Shown: positions 43,025 through 52,252, counted from the stretch's first letter. The stretch is DNA of 64,000 nt from CBDCYN01 sp965224205 (GCA_965224205.1 CBDCYN010000038.1:1-64000), one strand, 5' to 3'. Program-made: numbers and translations. Notes: generated by a model from the sequence alone, not told the origin.

Positions 43025-44038
43025 TCAGAAAATCGCTTCTTCATCGGGCAACGCCTCGGCCACCCGCAACCCAGCTCGCTCGCAGACGGCGAGGATCGTG
43101 TTGAGCACCACCCAGCACTCGATCGCGAACGGCAAGAACCCCAGGAACCCCAGCCACGGCATCTCGAAGTACCTGTACTGCTCCCAATCGCCCAGGAACG
43201 GCAGGTCGTACGTCCACTTCGCGATCGCCCAGTAGTTCCAGAACTCCCAGCACAGCCCGCACGTCGCCCCGCCGGCCATGAGCGAAACCGTCCTGCCCCA
43301 CCGCCCGGCTTTCCAATCCCCGATAATGCTCGGCGCCCCCAGCCAGTGGTTGATCGGGTCCAGCAGGAACATCACGCTCACCCATAGGGTTAGATTCCCG
43401 ATCGGGTCGCGGATCAGGAACGGGTACACCGCGAAGAATACACCCAGGCCCACGCACCCGACCTCGATGGGCCGGTTGATCCGCACCCCCTGTGTGCGCA
43501 GATGCCGCAACCCGAGATACTGATATAGCTGCCCCGCCATGAACATCCCCGGCGAGATCGCCGCGAACGCCAGGAAGTAACCGCAGTAGCGTTGGGCGGC
43601 GCTGTCGGGCAGGCCGTGGTACCGCCAAGCGTCCATGAACGCGAAGTTGACCCAATCGAAATAGCACCACACCGGGATACTCGTCAGCCACGCGATCAAA
43701 AAACGATTCGGCCGGGCCCGGATCGAGGCGATCCTCAGCTCGCCCCGCCTGCGGGATAACACGGCCAACAACCCGTCAGCCACGAGCAGGTAGCCGATCC
43801 AGCACAGCACGGTCATGTTGATTGCCACCCACCGCGCCAATGTCCCGATGGCCCCAGAAGGCGTCGGCAGAGATTGATCCGGGGCCAAGGGGACCGCCAA
43901 ACCGCCACGGTGGATCACGTCATAAAGCAGCAACCCCTCACTAAGCAGGATCAACCCCGCCCCCAGCACGAGCGTCACCGCACCGCTTGTCTGCCTGTTA
44001 GCCGTATTGGCTGTGAATTGACCTGTGACCTGGCTCAA
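43025..44038 (-). CDS. Polytopic membrane protein, unknown
   Basis: 337 residues with about eight predicted transmembrane helices (for example GAVTLVLGAGLILLSEGLLL, WVAINMTVLCWIGYLLVADG, VGCVGLGVFFAVYPFLI, WLGFLGFLPFAIECWVVLN). Conserved-looking polar motifs inside the membrane include CWEFWNYWAIAKWTYDLPF, where the Glu, Trp and Asn could form an active or binding site. It resembles planctomycete integral membrane proteins of unknown role. It lies downstream of the spike cassette on the same strand but 300 bp apart. Confidence 0.75.
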   Translation of the reverse strand: MSQVTGQFTANTANRQTSGAVTLVLGAGLILLSEGLLLYDVIHRGGLAVPLAPDQSLPTPSGAIGTLARWVAINMTVLCWIGYLLVADGLLAVLSRRRGELRIASIRARPNRFLIAWLTSIPVWCYFDWVNFAFMDAWRYHGLPDSAAQRYCGYFLAFAAISPGMFMAGQLYQYLGLRHLRTQGVRINRPIEVGCVGLGVFFAVYPFLIRDPIGNLTLWVSVMFLLDPINHWLGAPSIIGDWKAGRWGRTVSLMAGGATCGLCWEFWNYWAIAKWTYDLPFLGDWEQYRYFEMPWLGFLGFLPFAIECWVVLNTILAVCERAGLRVAEALPDEEAIF

Positions 44039-44342
44039 TGCGTTGAACTTGAGGATCCGTTTATTAGGGTGGCGGTCTCTGGGTTGAAGGCCAACACCGC
44101 AGAGGGCGAGTTATCTAAGCCGGGGCGAGGGTGTTGCCTTGCCCTCATTTTATGGTCCAGTTGAAGAGAGAACCGGCGGGTGAAATCTTTACTTGGGCCC
44201 GGTCGGTCGGCTCAGCTTCGGCAGGGGTCTCATCCTGACCTTAACCCCGGCCATCGGCATAGACCCACGCAGCGACCCTGGGCTTGGTATCCCCACCCTG
44301 CGCGGACACGAAACGCATGGCGATCCGCCCGCGTGCCCATTG
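44039..44342. other. Intergenic between PAAR gene and membrane protein
   Basis: 304 bp. The part next to the PAAR gene keeps coding-like composition in several frames, which may be decayed 3' sequence of the PAAR gene or a short lost gene. No supported gene, terminator or promoter is visible. Confidence 0.35.
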
Positions 44343-44627
44343 CTACCCGATCTCGACCTGGGGGAACCCGGTGAGGATGACCCCGCCGTGGGAGGTCGGG
44401 TCCTCCTTACGGGCGGCGGCTCTGCCGCCGATCTCGACCTTGGTCGAACCCTTGAGGATCTTGTTGGGCGGGCCCAGGCAGGCGCACAGGTCGCCGGCCA
44501 CCGCCGCGGGCTTACCCCCGATCAGCACGTTGGGCACCCCCGGGGCGGCGATCACCCCGCCGACGTGCGGCTTCGGGTCGGTCATTGGGCAGGCGTGGGC
44601 GTCGGTGAGTCTGGCGGCGAGGGGCAT
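44343..44627 (-). CDS. PAAR-domain spike-tip protein
   Basis: 94 residues, a bare PAAR domain: ARLTDAHACPM, GGVIAAPGVPNVLIGGKPAAV, GDLCACLGPPNKILKGS, GGRAAARKEDPTSHGGVI. PAAR proteins cap the VgrG spike of contractile injection machines and bind zinc through His/Cys residues, several of which are visible. GGAG precedes the ATG. It is the last gene of the vgrG cassette and so probably sits on the VgrG encoded at 48015-50351. Confidence 0.92.
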   Translation of the reverse strand: MPLAARLTDAHACPMTDPKPHVGGVIAAPGVPNVLIGGKPAAVAGDLCACLGPPNKILKGSTKVEIGGRAAARKEDPTSHGGVILTGFPQVEIG

Positions 44628-44755
44628 GGTGGAGGCTCCGTGGCATGGTCATTTTATTTAACGTCTACTCATCAGATCGAGGAAGCTGGTGGAGACCGAT
44701 TTTAGTTTTTCTTTCACCTGTCCATTAGCATGTATCAAGAGCTCGTTAATCATCG

Positions 44756-45619
44756 TTATTGCTTTTTCTTTTTCTTTTCCCTTTCACTAGCAGTCGGGCG
44801 AAGTATTAACCCATCCTGCACGATCACTGTATGAGGACTAGGTGGGCTGTATTGAACCCAGGGAAGCCGTTTAAGATCGTTCCATATCTTCAGCTTTTCG
44901 TAGTCACGAGCGGGGAAACCAGGTTTCTTGTGATTCATATATTTCGTATCACGCATGCCGGGGAACGCACTGGCTATATCGTCTGGTTTCTGTTGCCTGG
45001 CGCCGTGACTGAATCCGATAGTCGTGATCGCGATGAGTGTAGCCATTGGCCATTTTTTTGACAATGCCTTAAGAAATTCCATTCCCACTTTAGAGTGCCC
45101 AATGCGGCATCCCATAAGGAACACCTTTGAATTGCGGTGCAGACAGCGCTTAATCAGGTCGATTTCTTTCTGATACTTACCGCTCTTTAAAGTCTTAACG
45201 TTAAGGAGTCTCGAATCTTTGTGCGCCGGATTCTTCTGACCTTCCGGATCACTTGCACTGCTGAAGACACCATCCACGTCCATCGCGCCCGGTGCTCCGT
45301 GAGCTGAGATTGCAAGCCGACCAACCTGGAACTCTTCGATCGGCCCACAGTCCAAAATCCAGTTTTTGCAGACGAATGGGGGCAGATCAAATGCGCCATT
45401 CCCTAGCTTATTGGCCAAGTCCTTGAAATCTGCAAATTCGAAGGCCACATGCCAACCGTCCTGACCGAACGGCTTATCTCCTTCGCCGGGTTCCGGCAGA
45501 CGGCCGTCTCTGTCATGATGAAGTAACGGCGTATTTCTGCATCCTGTCCAAACATTGATCGGGTTGGTGTGAAAACGTTTACTACGTTTGAGGGGTACTG
45601 CCGGTGTCATTCCTGTCAT
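44756..45619 (-). CDS. Caspase-like-fold candidate effector of spike cassette
   Basis: 287 residues, no signal peptide. RLAISAHGAPGAM and, about 75 residues later, KVFLMGCRIGHSK put a His after a hydrophobic strand and a Cys after another, the layout of clan CD peptidases (caspase, DUF4347, CHAT). The spacing and HG...GC signature are suggestive but not proof. AGGAGAAAG precedes the ATG at 45619. Placement between the OmpA-like protein and PAAR is typical for cargo of a VgrG/PAAR spike. The tail is Lys-rich (REKKKKKQ). No evident immunity gene is adjacent. Confidence 0.6.
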   Translation of the reverse strand: MTGMTPAVPLKRSKRFHTNPINVWTGCRNTPLLHHDRDGRLPEPGEGDKPFGQDGWHVAFEFADFKDLANKLGNGAFDLPPFVCKNWILDCGPIEEFQVGRLAISAHGAPGAMDVDGVFSSASDPEGQKNPAHKDSRLLNVKTLKSGKYQKEIDLIKRCLHRNSKVFLMGCRIGHSKVGMEFLKALSKKWPMATLIAITTIGFSHGARQQKPDDIASAFPGMRDTKYMNHKKPGFPARDYEKLKIWNDLKRLPWVQYSPPSPHTVIVQDGLILRPTASEREKKKKKQ

Positions 45620-45639
45620 AACTTTCTCCTATGGTCGTT

Positions 45640-47283
45640 TTAGTTGCCAGGCGGGGTATTACGCAGATCGTCCGCACAGCGGTTGTGTATATCCTTGATC
45701 AATTTCATAGTCCTATCGTCTAAGAGGCCATTGACAGCAAGAGGCGGCTGTACCAGATGACCGTAGTCCTGTTGAAAGGCCGCCACGTTTTCTTTTAATT
45801 CATGACTTCGAGGATAAGCTAGATTGTGGAGCTTTTGAGCAGCTTCATCCTCGCTGTCGTTCTCCTTGATGTGGAGGAAGACATCAAGACCGAAATCAAA
45901 TATGGTCCGTTGGTTTCCTTGGGGTGGGAATCCCCATTGGACGACGCACTTGTTAGGAGTCTCAATATTTGGTACCCGGACAATCCCGTTAGCGTCGGCC
46001 CGGCCCGATATCGGCTTGTCACCATCTACAGACAATTTATACGGCGCGAATGCGATATATCTACCGTCATCGTCGTACAGGCGAATGTTAAAGGTGATCA
46101 TCGGTCGCTCACACGGTGACTTGACGGTGAGTCGGTGGTAGAAGCGGCAGGCGAAGGTGTCTTGGGTGTTTTCGAATTCTCGGCGTTCGTTGGGTAGGCG
46201 GTGGGAGCGGCGGTGTTGGCCGTTGGACCAGAAGCGTTTTTTGCAGGCCGCGACGCCCTCCTGGACGCGGGGGCAGGGCCAGTAGTCGGGGCTGACCTTG
46301 GCGCCGGGGCGGAACATCAACGCGATCACGCGGCGGTTGGGGGCGTTCTCGGCGTTGCGTTCGTCGCGGTGGCCGTATTGCCTGAATCGGCGTTCTTCTT
46401 CCTGAGAGAAAATCAGCTTGGGGTTGAACTCGCTGCAGCCTTGGTAGTCGCCCTTGCCGCCGGGGTCTTGGCCGCGGGCGAGGAAGTCGTCGTGTTTGTC
46501 GAGGGTGTAGGGCTGGTTTTTTCGGTCGCGGCAGATCGCGTCCATGTACGCCAGGAACAGTTCACGGCGGGTGGAGGGCCCGACGGTCCCGTGGCTGGGT
46601 AGGCCGCGGTCGGATTGGAAGTCTTTAACGGCGGTGGTGGTCTGGGAACCGACCTGACCATCGATTTTGTCGGTGTAGTAGGGCGTCGTGGGGTTCGGGG
46701 GTGGCTGCGTCGGCGTCGGGTGATCGGGTTGCCCGGTGGTGTCTTCGACCCCCGCCCCCGGCTCCGAAAGAGGCGAGCCCGGGGATGGGTTTTGGGGAAC
46801 TCCCGAAGATCCGTCCTGGTTGGATGCTTCCGAGGGGCGTTGGACGGTGGCGAGCATGGTTTGGAGGGTGCGGGGGTCCCATTGCTCTTGTTGGTAGAGG
46901 CGTTCCCACAGGTCGGCGTCGCGGGTGAGCAGGCCGTAGATGACCGTGGCGCGGCGGCCGGAGAGCTGTTTGTTGTACATGTCATCACCGACCGGGTCGG
47001 CGTGGCCGAAGATCGACAGCGTCGCCCCGGGGTGCTTTTCACGCAGGTCGGCGAGGGTCCGCATTTCTTGAGCGATCTCGGGCCGCACGAACGAGGAGTC
47101 GAAGTCGAAGCGGATATCGTCACATCGCCAGCAGGCCAGAGGAAGGATCGAGGCGCGGAGGGTGTTGTGCTTGTCGGCGGTGGTGGGGCCCACGAGCACC
47201 TCGTGCGTCGGCAGCGGGGGGTGGTCGGCGGCGACGCCGCCGCCCGAAGCGCCGAGGACTTGACCGGTCGGGGTTTGGCTCAT
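45640..47283 (-). CDS. OmpA-like / peptidoglycan-binding protein of spike cassette
   Basis: 547 residues from ATG 47283, which has GGGAGAG upstream (an in-frame ATG at 47298 does not). Near residues 50-110: IRFDFDSSFVRPEIAQEMRTLADL...LSIFGHADPVGDDMYNKQLSGRRA, an OmpA-like peptidoglycan-binding domain. A second unit IDGQVGSQTTTAVKDFQSDRGL is a PG_binding_1-like domain; a third lies near the C-terminus (VNGLLDDRTMKLIKDI). In between is a Cys-rich region and an Ig-like domain (NIRLYDDDGRYIAFAPYKL). No signal peptide, consistent with delivery by the spike and not Sec export. Confidence 0.8.
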   Translation of the reverse strand: MSQTPTGQVLGASGGGVAADHPPLPTHEVLVGPTTADKHNTLRASILPLACWRCDDIRFDFDSSFVRPEIAQEMRTLADLREKHPGATLSIFGHADPVGDDMYNKQLSGRRATVIYGLLTRDADLWERLYQQEQWDPRTLQTMLATVQRPSEASNQDGSSGVPQNPSPGSPLSEPGAGVEDTTGQPDHPTPTQPPPNPTTPYYTDKIDGQVGSQTTTAVKDFQSDRGLPSHGTVGPSTRRELFLAYMDAICRDRKNQPYTLDKHDDFLARGQDPGGKGDYQGCSEFNPKLIFSQEEERRFRQYGHRDERNAENAPNRRVIALMFRPGAKVSPDYWPCPRVQEGVAACKKRFWSNGQHRRSHRLPNERREFENTQDTFACRFYHRLTVKSPCERPMITFNIRLYDDDGRYIAFAPYKLSVDGDKPISGRADANGIVRVPNIETPNKCVVQWGFPPQGNQRTIFDFGLDVFLHIKENDSEDEAAQKLHNLAYPRSHELKENVAAFQQDYGHLVQPPLAVNGLLDDRTMKLIKDIHNRCADDLRNTPPGN

Positions 47284-47344
47284 CGTGGTCTCTCCCATCT
47301 ATTTTAGCTGGTGCGTGTCCGATACCCGGAATGGGAAGATCGGC

Positions 47345-47995
47345 CTAGCACCCGTGAGCCTCCGTGAGTTTGGCTTGGGTGTCCACCCCGCAGACCCCGG
47401 TGACCGGCAGGTCGTGGTCGCACTGGAACTCTTCAACCGCTGAGGGGAACTGCTGGGGGTCGTCGCTTTGGCCATCGATCGGCCCGGGGAAGTACCCGAG
47501 GTTGTTGAGCCGTGCCTTCTGGCCGGAGGGTTCGGTGACCGGGTCGAGGTGGCCGATCCGCATCGGGACCAGGATGTCGAAGGGCTGGTCGTGGTCTTGG
47601 AACATGAGCGTGGCTCGCTGAGCGGTCTTGGGCACGGGCTGCTCGAACCTGCCGTTGGCATCGGTGGTGACGTCGTGCTTGGCGGCGGCGACGTGCAGTT
47701 CAGCAGGGGTGTGATCGATGGGTTCGAAGTCGGCTTCTTTGAGGACGACGCGCAGGACCAGGGGCTGGCCGTCGAGCCGGAACGTGTGTCGCTGGTTGGT
47801 GGCCGCGGGCTCTTCGTGTTCTTCGCGGTCGGGGATAAACAAACGGTCCCCGGGCAGCAACACGTGTGGGTTGTCTCGTTGCTCTCGTAAAGAGGCGTTG
47901 TCGGGGTGGTCCCAGATCGTGGTGTAATCCGAGAACCCGTGTTGCCGGGCGATACCGGAGATGTGCTCGCCTTGCTGGACGGTGTGGTACGGCAT
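47345..47995 (-). CDS. LysM / peptidoglycan-binding protein of spike cassette
   Basis: 216 residues. MPYHTVQQGEHISGIARQHGF...LLPGDRLFIP is a LysM domain. A carboxypeptidase-regulatory or Ig-like middle follows, and the C-terminal 60 residues (LNNLGYFPGPIDGQSDD, FQCDHDLPVTGVCGVDTQAKL) are a PG_binding_1-like unit. No signal peptide. It starts 19 bp after vgrG, so it is in the same transcript and probably an adaptor or peptidoglycan-targeting part of the injected complex. Confidence 0.85.
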   Translation of the reverse strand: MPYHTVQQGEHISGIARQHGFSDYTTIWDHPDNASLREQRDNPHVLLPGDRLFIPDREEHEEPAATNQRHTFRLDGQPLVLRVVLKEADFEPIDHTPAELHVAAAKHDVTTDANGRFEQPVPKTAQRATLMFQDHDQPFDILVPMRIGHLDPVTEPSGQKARLNNLGYFPGPIDGQSDDPQQFPSAVEEFQCDHDLPVTGVCGVDTQAKLTEAHGC

Positions 47996-48014
47996 GGCAT
48001 GATGATCTCACTAT

Positions 48015-50351
48015 CTACGCTCGCTGCCAACTGTCTTTGTGGAGGTTGGGGAACGTGACTTGGCAGGTGCCGGGGTCGATGCCGTCGACGCGGGCGAAGC
48101 CGTTTGAGTCGAGGCTGCCGGTGGCGACCGACCCGTCGGGCAGCTCGATCTTGTAGGGTTCTCCGGGCACGGGCTGGTTGTTCTCGTCGATCAGTTCGAT
48201 CTCGATCCAGGCTTGGTCGGTGGTGGGCGGCGTCGTGCCGGGCGGCGGGGGGATGAACGGGGGAGGGCTCGGCGGGCCGTACTTGCCGCAGCCGCACTGC
48301 TTGTCGTTTTGTTTGGTCTTGTTCATCAAACCCGGGTCGGCTTGGTCGGCTTCGTGGGGCAGGGTCGGGTCGGCGGGCCCGACCGTCGAAGCAGAGGCCC
48401 CACCCCCGGGCGACGACCCCGAACCGGAGGCGATCTTGACGAAGCCGCCATCGAGGGTGATGGTCGGGCCTTTGAGGGTCACCCCGGCCGAGTCGATCAC
48501 GACGCTGCTGCCGCCGGCGGCGAGGGTGAGGCTACCCAGCGATTGGATCACCACGCCGGCGGCTTTGACGGTTAGGCTCCCGTCGGCCTGGTGGCAGTGG
48601 TTGCCCTGGATCACCTCGACCACGTCGCCGGAAACGGTCAGGCTGTGGGTACCGCCAACCGAGATCGCTTGCATCCCCCCGACCGATAGGTGGCGGTCCT
48701 TGGCGATCTTCTCGAAGTGGTCATTGCCGACGGTTTCGTGGCGGTCGTGCTTGACCTGCTCGAGCTGATCGGTCTCGACCGTGAGGTGGCGTTCGGCGCC
48801 CACCGATTCGTACGTGTTGTTCTTGACGCGGATGTCGTGGTTCTTCTCGGCATGGAAGAACAGCTGCTCCTCGCCTTTTTTGTCCTGGAAGCGGATCTCG
48901 TTGAACCCCTGGCCGCCCTTGGTGGAGTTGGACTTGATCGTGCTCATCGAGGCGTTTTCCGGCAGCTTGTACGGGGGCATCGAGCAGCCGTTGTACACCC
49001 GGCCGGTGATGATCGGGCGGTCCGGGTCACCCTCGAGGAACTCGACGATCACTTCCTGGCCGATGCGGGGGATAAACACCGACCCCCAGCCCTTGCCCGC
49101 CCAGCTGTGGGCCACGCGGATCCAGCACGAGCTGGACTCATCGCACTTCCCGTACCGGTCCCAATGGAACTGGACCTTGACCCGGCCGTACTGGTCGGTC
49201 CAGATCTCTTCGCCTTCCTGGCCGACCACGATCGCGGTCTGCGGGCCCTGGATCACGGGCTTGGGGGTGGTCCGCGCGGGCCGGAACGGCTGGCGGCAGT
49301 CCATAGCGGTGAACGTACACGCGTAGAGCTCGTCCGCAGCGCCGCCGCCCGAGCGGTAGGCTTCTGACTTCAACTCGTAGGACGCAGACGTGATCAGGTG
49401 CTCGATGCACTGGTCGTCGCGTGGGTAATCGGCCAGCTCGAAGGTCGATCCGCACGAGAGGCCCCGGGCGTTGGTCGCGCCTTGGGTCGCTTCGCAGCCG
49501 GCCTGGATCTCCTCGATCCGCTTGGCCGCGTAGTCTTCGCCTTCGGGGTACAACCCGTAGTGGCCCGGGTAGTCGTAGATCTCTGCCCCCGCCGCGGCGT
49601 GGTCGCGTGGGACCCGGCCCTTGGATAACAGCCTCTTCTTCGGGTTCTCGAAGTCGAAATCGTTGTGGGCATAAGCGGTCGGGCGCACCTCGTGGCGGGT
49701 CGACCATTGGCCGATGTATTCCTCATGGCGGACCGAACCCCTAGCCGGGGGGTCGTAACGGATTTGTTCATACCCGGGGAACGCCTCGTGGGAACTGACG
49801 GAATCGGCCAGGACCAGGGCGTGACGGTTGGCTTCGTGTCGAAAGTAGTAGTAGATGCCTTCGTCTTCCATGAGCCGGCTGATGAAGTTGAAGTCGGTCT
49901 CGCGGTACTGGACGCAGTACTCAAGCTTCCGATACCTGCCTAGCAACCGATCGTCGATGTCCGACAACCCGTGGGATCGCAGCACCTCCTTGACGATCTG
50001 CGGGACGGTCTTTCCCTGGAAGATCCTGCAATCGCTGGCCAGGGTCAGCTTCCACAGCCACGGCCGCAGCACGGCGCGGTAGCGGGACAGCCCGCCGTGG
50101 GCATCGACCTGGGCGAAGCTGGCGACGAGGCCGGTGAAGTAGCGGCTGTCCCCGTCACGCAGGGCCAGACGCACGGCCATGTGATCCCCCAGCACGCGGT
50201 CCACCTCGATCGCGGGGTCTTCGCTAAGCAGATCCAGCTCATACCGATACAGCCGCCCCAGCGACTCGACCCCCGACAGGCTCTCGAGCACCAGGACGTC
50301 TTGCCCCAGCGGGCTCCACACCGCGACCTGTCGATGAGCTTGAGTGACCAT
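48015..50351 (-). CDS. vgrG: VgrG-type spike protein with C-terminal extension
   Basis: 778 residues from ATG 50351 (AAGGGG upstream). N-terminal gp27-like domain: LYRYELDLLSEDPAIEVDRVLG, YRAVLRPWLWKLTLASDCRIFQGKTVPQI, YRETDFNFISRLMEDEGIYYYF. Gp5/OB-fold: VVGQEGEEIWTDQYGRVKVQFHWDR and SCWIRVAHSWAGKGWGSVFIPRIGQEVIVEF. A beta-helix stalk with ETVGNDHFEK-type repeats follows, then an extension with a Pro-rich linker and a domain starting WIEIELIDENNQPVPGEPY. It heads the cassette. No other secretion-machine gene (sheath, baseplate, ATPase) is in the window, so this looks like a satellite vgrG island. Confidence 0.93.
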   Translation of the reverse strand: MVTQAHRQVAVWSPLGQDVLVLESLSGVESLGRLYRYELDLLSEDPAIEVDRVLGDHMAVRLALRDGDSRYFTGLVASFAQVDAHGGLSRYRAVLRPWLWKLTLASDCRIFQGKTVPQIVKEVLRSHGLSDIDDRLLGRYRKLEYCVQYRETDFNFISRLMEDEGIYYYFRHEANRHALVLADSVSSHEAFPGYEQIRYDPPARGSVRHEEYIGQWSTRHEVRPTAYAHNDFDFENPKKRLLSKGRVPRDHAAAGAEIYDYPGHYGLYPEGEDYAAKRIEEIQAGCEATQGATNARGLSCGSTFELADYPRDDQCIEHLITSASYELKSEAYRSGGGAADELYACTFTAMDCRQPFRPARTTPKPVIQGPQTAIVVGQEGEEIWTDQYGRVKVQFHWDRYGKCDESSSCWIRVAHSWAGKGWGSVFIPRIGQEVIVEFLEGDPDRPIITGRVYNGCSMPPYKLPENASMSTIKSNSTKGGQGFNEIRFQDKKGEEQLFFHAEKNHDIRVKNNTYESVGAERHLTVETDQLEQVKHDRHETVGNDHFEKIAKDRHLSVGGMQAISVGGTHSLTVSGDVVEVIQGNHCHQADGSLTVKAAGVVIQSLGSLTLAAGGSSVVIDSAGVTLKGPTITLDGGFVKIASGSGSSPGGGASASTVGPADPTLPHEADQADPGLMNKTKQNDKQCGCGKYGPPSPPPFIPPPPGTTPPTTDQAWIEIELIDENNQPVPGEPYKIELPDGSVATGSLDSNGFARVDGIDPGTCQVTFPNLHKDSWQRA

Positions 50352-50437
50352 CTCGATCAACCCCTTGTTTATCAGCACCTTGGCCGATGTAGCGGATTCG
50401 GACCTTTCGGGCCCCGCGTCAGTGATTTTTAGATCCT

Positions 50438-50452
50438 CCCCCCCCCCCCCCC
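50438..50452. repeat. Homopolymer run of 15 C (G on the minus strand)
   Basis: Fifteen consecutive C on the + strand lie 87 bp upstream of the vgrG ATG, in the probable leader or promoter. Runs this long slip during replication and are classical phase-variation switches. The gap 50352-51045 otherwise holds the candidate RNA at 50699-50831. Confidence 0.8.
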
Positions 50453-50698
50453 ACAAATTGATTACCGGCAGTGACTTCGATCTTGCGCGGGATCAAGAAT
50501 TCGGGGAATAATTCCAGTCGGCGGTCACGGACCGTAAAACGCGACCCATCGCCGCAAGGAGTGGAGCTGCCCCATCGAGGGTTGCGAGCGGGCCCTGCGC
50601 TATTTTGGCCGTGGTCCGTTGGGTCTGGATCGGGGGGCAAGAAGTGCGGGCTGAGCCGCAGGTGATTGGGGGGGCGGTCTTAGCGCGTTTCCCGTTTT

Positions 50699-50831
50699 GG
50701 TCGTCCTGAAGAGGTAAGGATGCGTCAGGAGGGTTGGTCCACCGAAGTCTTTCGCTGCGAGCGGCCAGCCCATAGCTGAAGCCTCGTCGACGACCATCTG
50801 TCCTTACCTGTGCAGGACGGCCCCGTTTTTA
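50699..50831 (+). ncRNA. Candidate structured small RNA with terminator
   Basis: A long closing helix joins 50699-50708 with 50813-50822 and 50712-50720 with 50801-50809, separated by a symmetric AAG/GTG internal loop; TTTTT follows at 50826. Inside are GGGTTGG/CCAGCCC pairing and a CGAA-GTCT-TTCG hairpin. The orientation with the T run is +. Overall form resembles a small regulatory RNA or a long hairpin repeat. A minus-strand frame covers the same bases but lacks a ribosome-binding site. Not matched to SRP, 6S, tmRNA or RNase P RNA. Confidence 0.4.
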
Positions 50832-51045
50832 TGTCCCTGATATTGGATGCCCCCCACCGCGCCGAAACCCGCTGCCCTGATGTGCGCCCTGCCCTGTCCA
50901 TGCTACGCTACTAATTCTTGTCGACTTGTTGGCAGACCTTTGATATCATAATCCCATCAGTTAAATCAGGGTTCAATGTGTATGAGAATCAAGAGGCTAA
51001 CTGGCCACACGTTTGCCATTGAAACCGAAACAAGGAGACCCATCC

Positions 51046-52053
51046 ATGAGATGTGTATTTAGTCAGGGAGTACAGAAGAAGTATTTGTCGATCGTTGCGT
51101 GGTCGACGGTGACGCTGGCTGTGACCGGGTTCGTGAGCGGCCAAGATGTGATTTATGACGGAGAAAGCCAGTTTGTACAGGACGAAGAGTTCGATCAATC
51201 CGGGATCGATGAATTGGATTTCCTCGATGAAGAAGAGCCTTACCACCCCAATGTGGGCAAGATAGAGTTTGGCGGGGGCGTTGATTTTACAAACGCGTAT
51301 TTCTTCCGTGGCGTGCTTCAGGAGGACCAGGGTTTCATCGCTCAGCCGTGGGCTGAAGCAACGTTCGACCTCTATGACGGCGGGGGTTTGATCAACGATC
51401 TGACCCTCACTCTGGGGATCTGGAACAGCATCCACGATGAGAATACAGGCCACCGCCGGGCCCAGAGTCTGCACGCCTGGTATGAATCGGACCTCTATTT
51501 CACGTTCTCGCTGGGGTTGGGAGACAACGTCGGGATCGGGGTGACCTACGTCACTTACACCAGCCCTAATGACGCGTTTGCGACGATCCATGAAATCATG
51601 TTCGGAATCCAGTTTGACGACCGGGCGATGTGGGAGAACACCGCGGTCCAAGCCCCGGGGTTCATCGGCCTCCAGCCGTCGTTGACGTTCGCGATCGAGA
51701 CGGAAAATACCGCGTTTGGAAGCGATGAAGGCAGTTACCTGGAATTTGCGATTGAACCCGGTTTTACCACATTCGCCGAGTTCGGGGGCAACCCGGTGAC
51801 CCTGACTTTCCCGATGAAAGTCGGGATCAGCCTGGATAATTACTACAAAAACCCGCCCAAGAACGATACCTTTGGTTTCTTCGATATCGGCGTCGTGGGG
51901 TCCTGGCCGCTGAGTTTCGTTGCGCCCGACTATGGGGCGTGGGACTTCGCCGCTGGCGTGCACTTCCTGTTTTTAAGTGACGTCCTTGAGACCGCCAACA
52001 ACGGTGACGACTTCGAGATCATCGCCACGGTCAGCGTGAGCATGGGGTATTGA
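51046..52053 (+). CDS. Outer-membrane beta-barrel protein
   Basis: 335 residues from ATG 51046, which has AAGGAG nine bases upstream; the frame extends to 51013. Signal peptide (YLSIVAWSTVTLAVTGFVSGQD), an acidic linker (DEEFDQSGIDELDFLDEEEP), then alternating beta strands (KIEFGGGVDFTNAYFFRGVLQ, HAWYESDLYFTFSLGLGDNVGIGVTYVTY) to a final aromatic GY. TNAYFFRGV resembles the start of the TIGR02001-type barrel family of unknown function. A possible promoter (TTGTTG...TAATCC near 50930) lies upstream. Confidence 0.8.
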   Translation: MRCVFSQGVQKKYLSIVAWSTVTLAVTGFVSGQDVIYDGESQFVQDEEFDQSGIDELDFLDEEEPYHPNVGKIEFGGGVDFTNAYFFRGVLQEDQGFIAQPWAEATFDLYDGGGLINDLTLTLGIWNSIHDENTGHRRAQSLHAWYESDLYFTFSLGLGDNVGIGVTYVTYTSPNDAFATIHEIMFGIQFDDRAMWENTAVQAPGFIGLQPSLTFAIETENTAFGSDEGSYLEFAIEPGFTTFAEFGGNPVTLTFPMKVGISLDNYYKNPPKNDTFGFFDIGVVGSWPLSFVAPDYGAWDFAAGVHFLFLSDVLETANNGDDFEIIATVSVSMGY

Positions 52054-52143
52054 TTGGACCGGCATCGAACTTTATAAAAACGACCGGTCCCTGGTGTCAT
52101 GCCGATATCGTCTCTGACTTCGGTCAGAGGTGAAGGTTTAGTC

Positions 52144-52252
52144 TACACGCATCGTGTATCAAAGGACCTCGTCAGAGGATGTCGTTGGTCGCGAATATTT
52201 TCCTGCCGCGCACACGAACCTTGTCGCATTTTCGTCCGGGAGAGGTCTATAG
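52144..52252. repeat. Dispersed 106-bp repeat, copy B (diverged)
   Basis: Starts TACACGCATCGTGTATC and contains TTTTCCTGCCGCGCACACGA and GTCGCATTTTCGTCC, aligning end to end with the copies at 30031 and 60184 but with many substitutions. The remainder of the gap 52054-52451 shows no gene. Confidence 0.65.
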
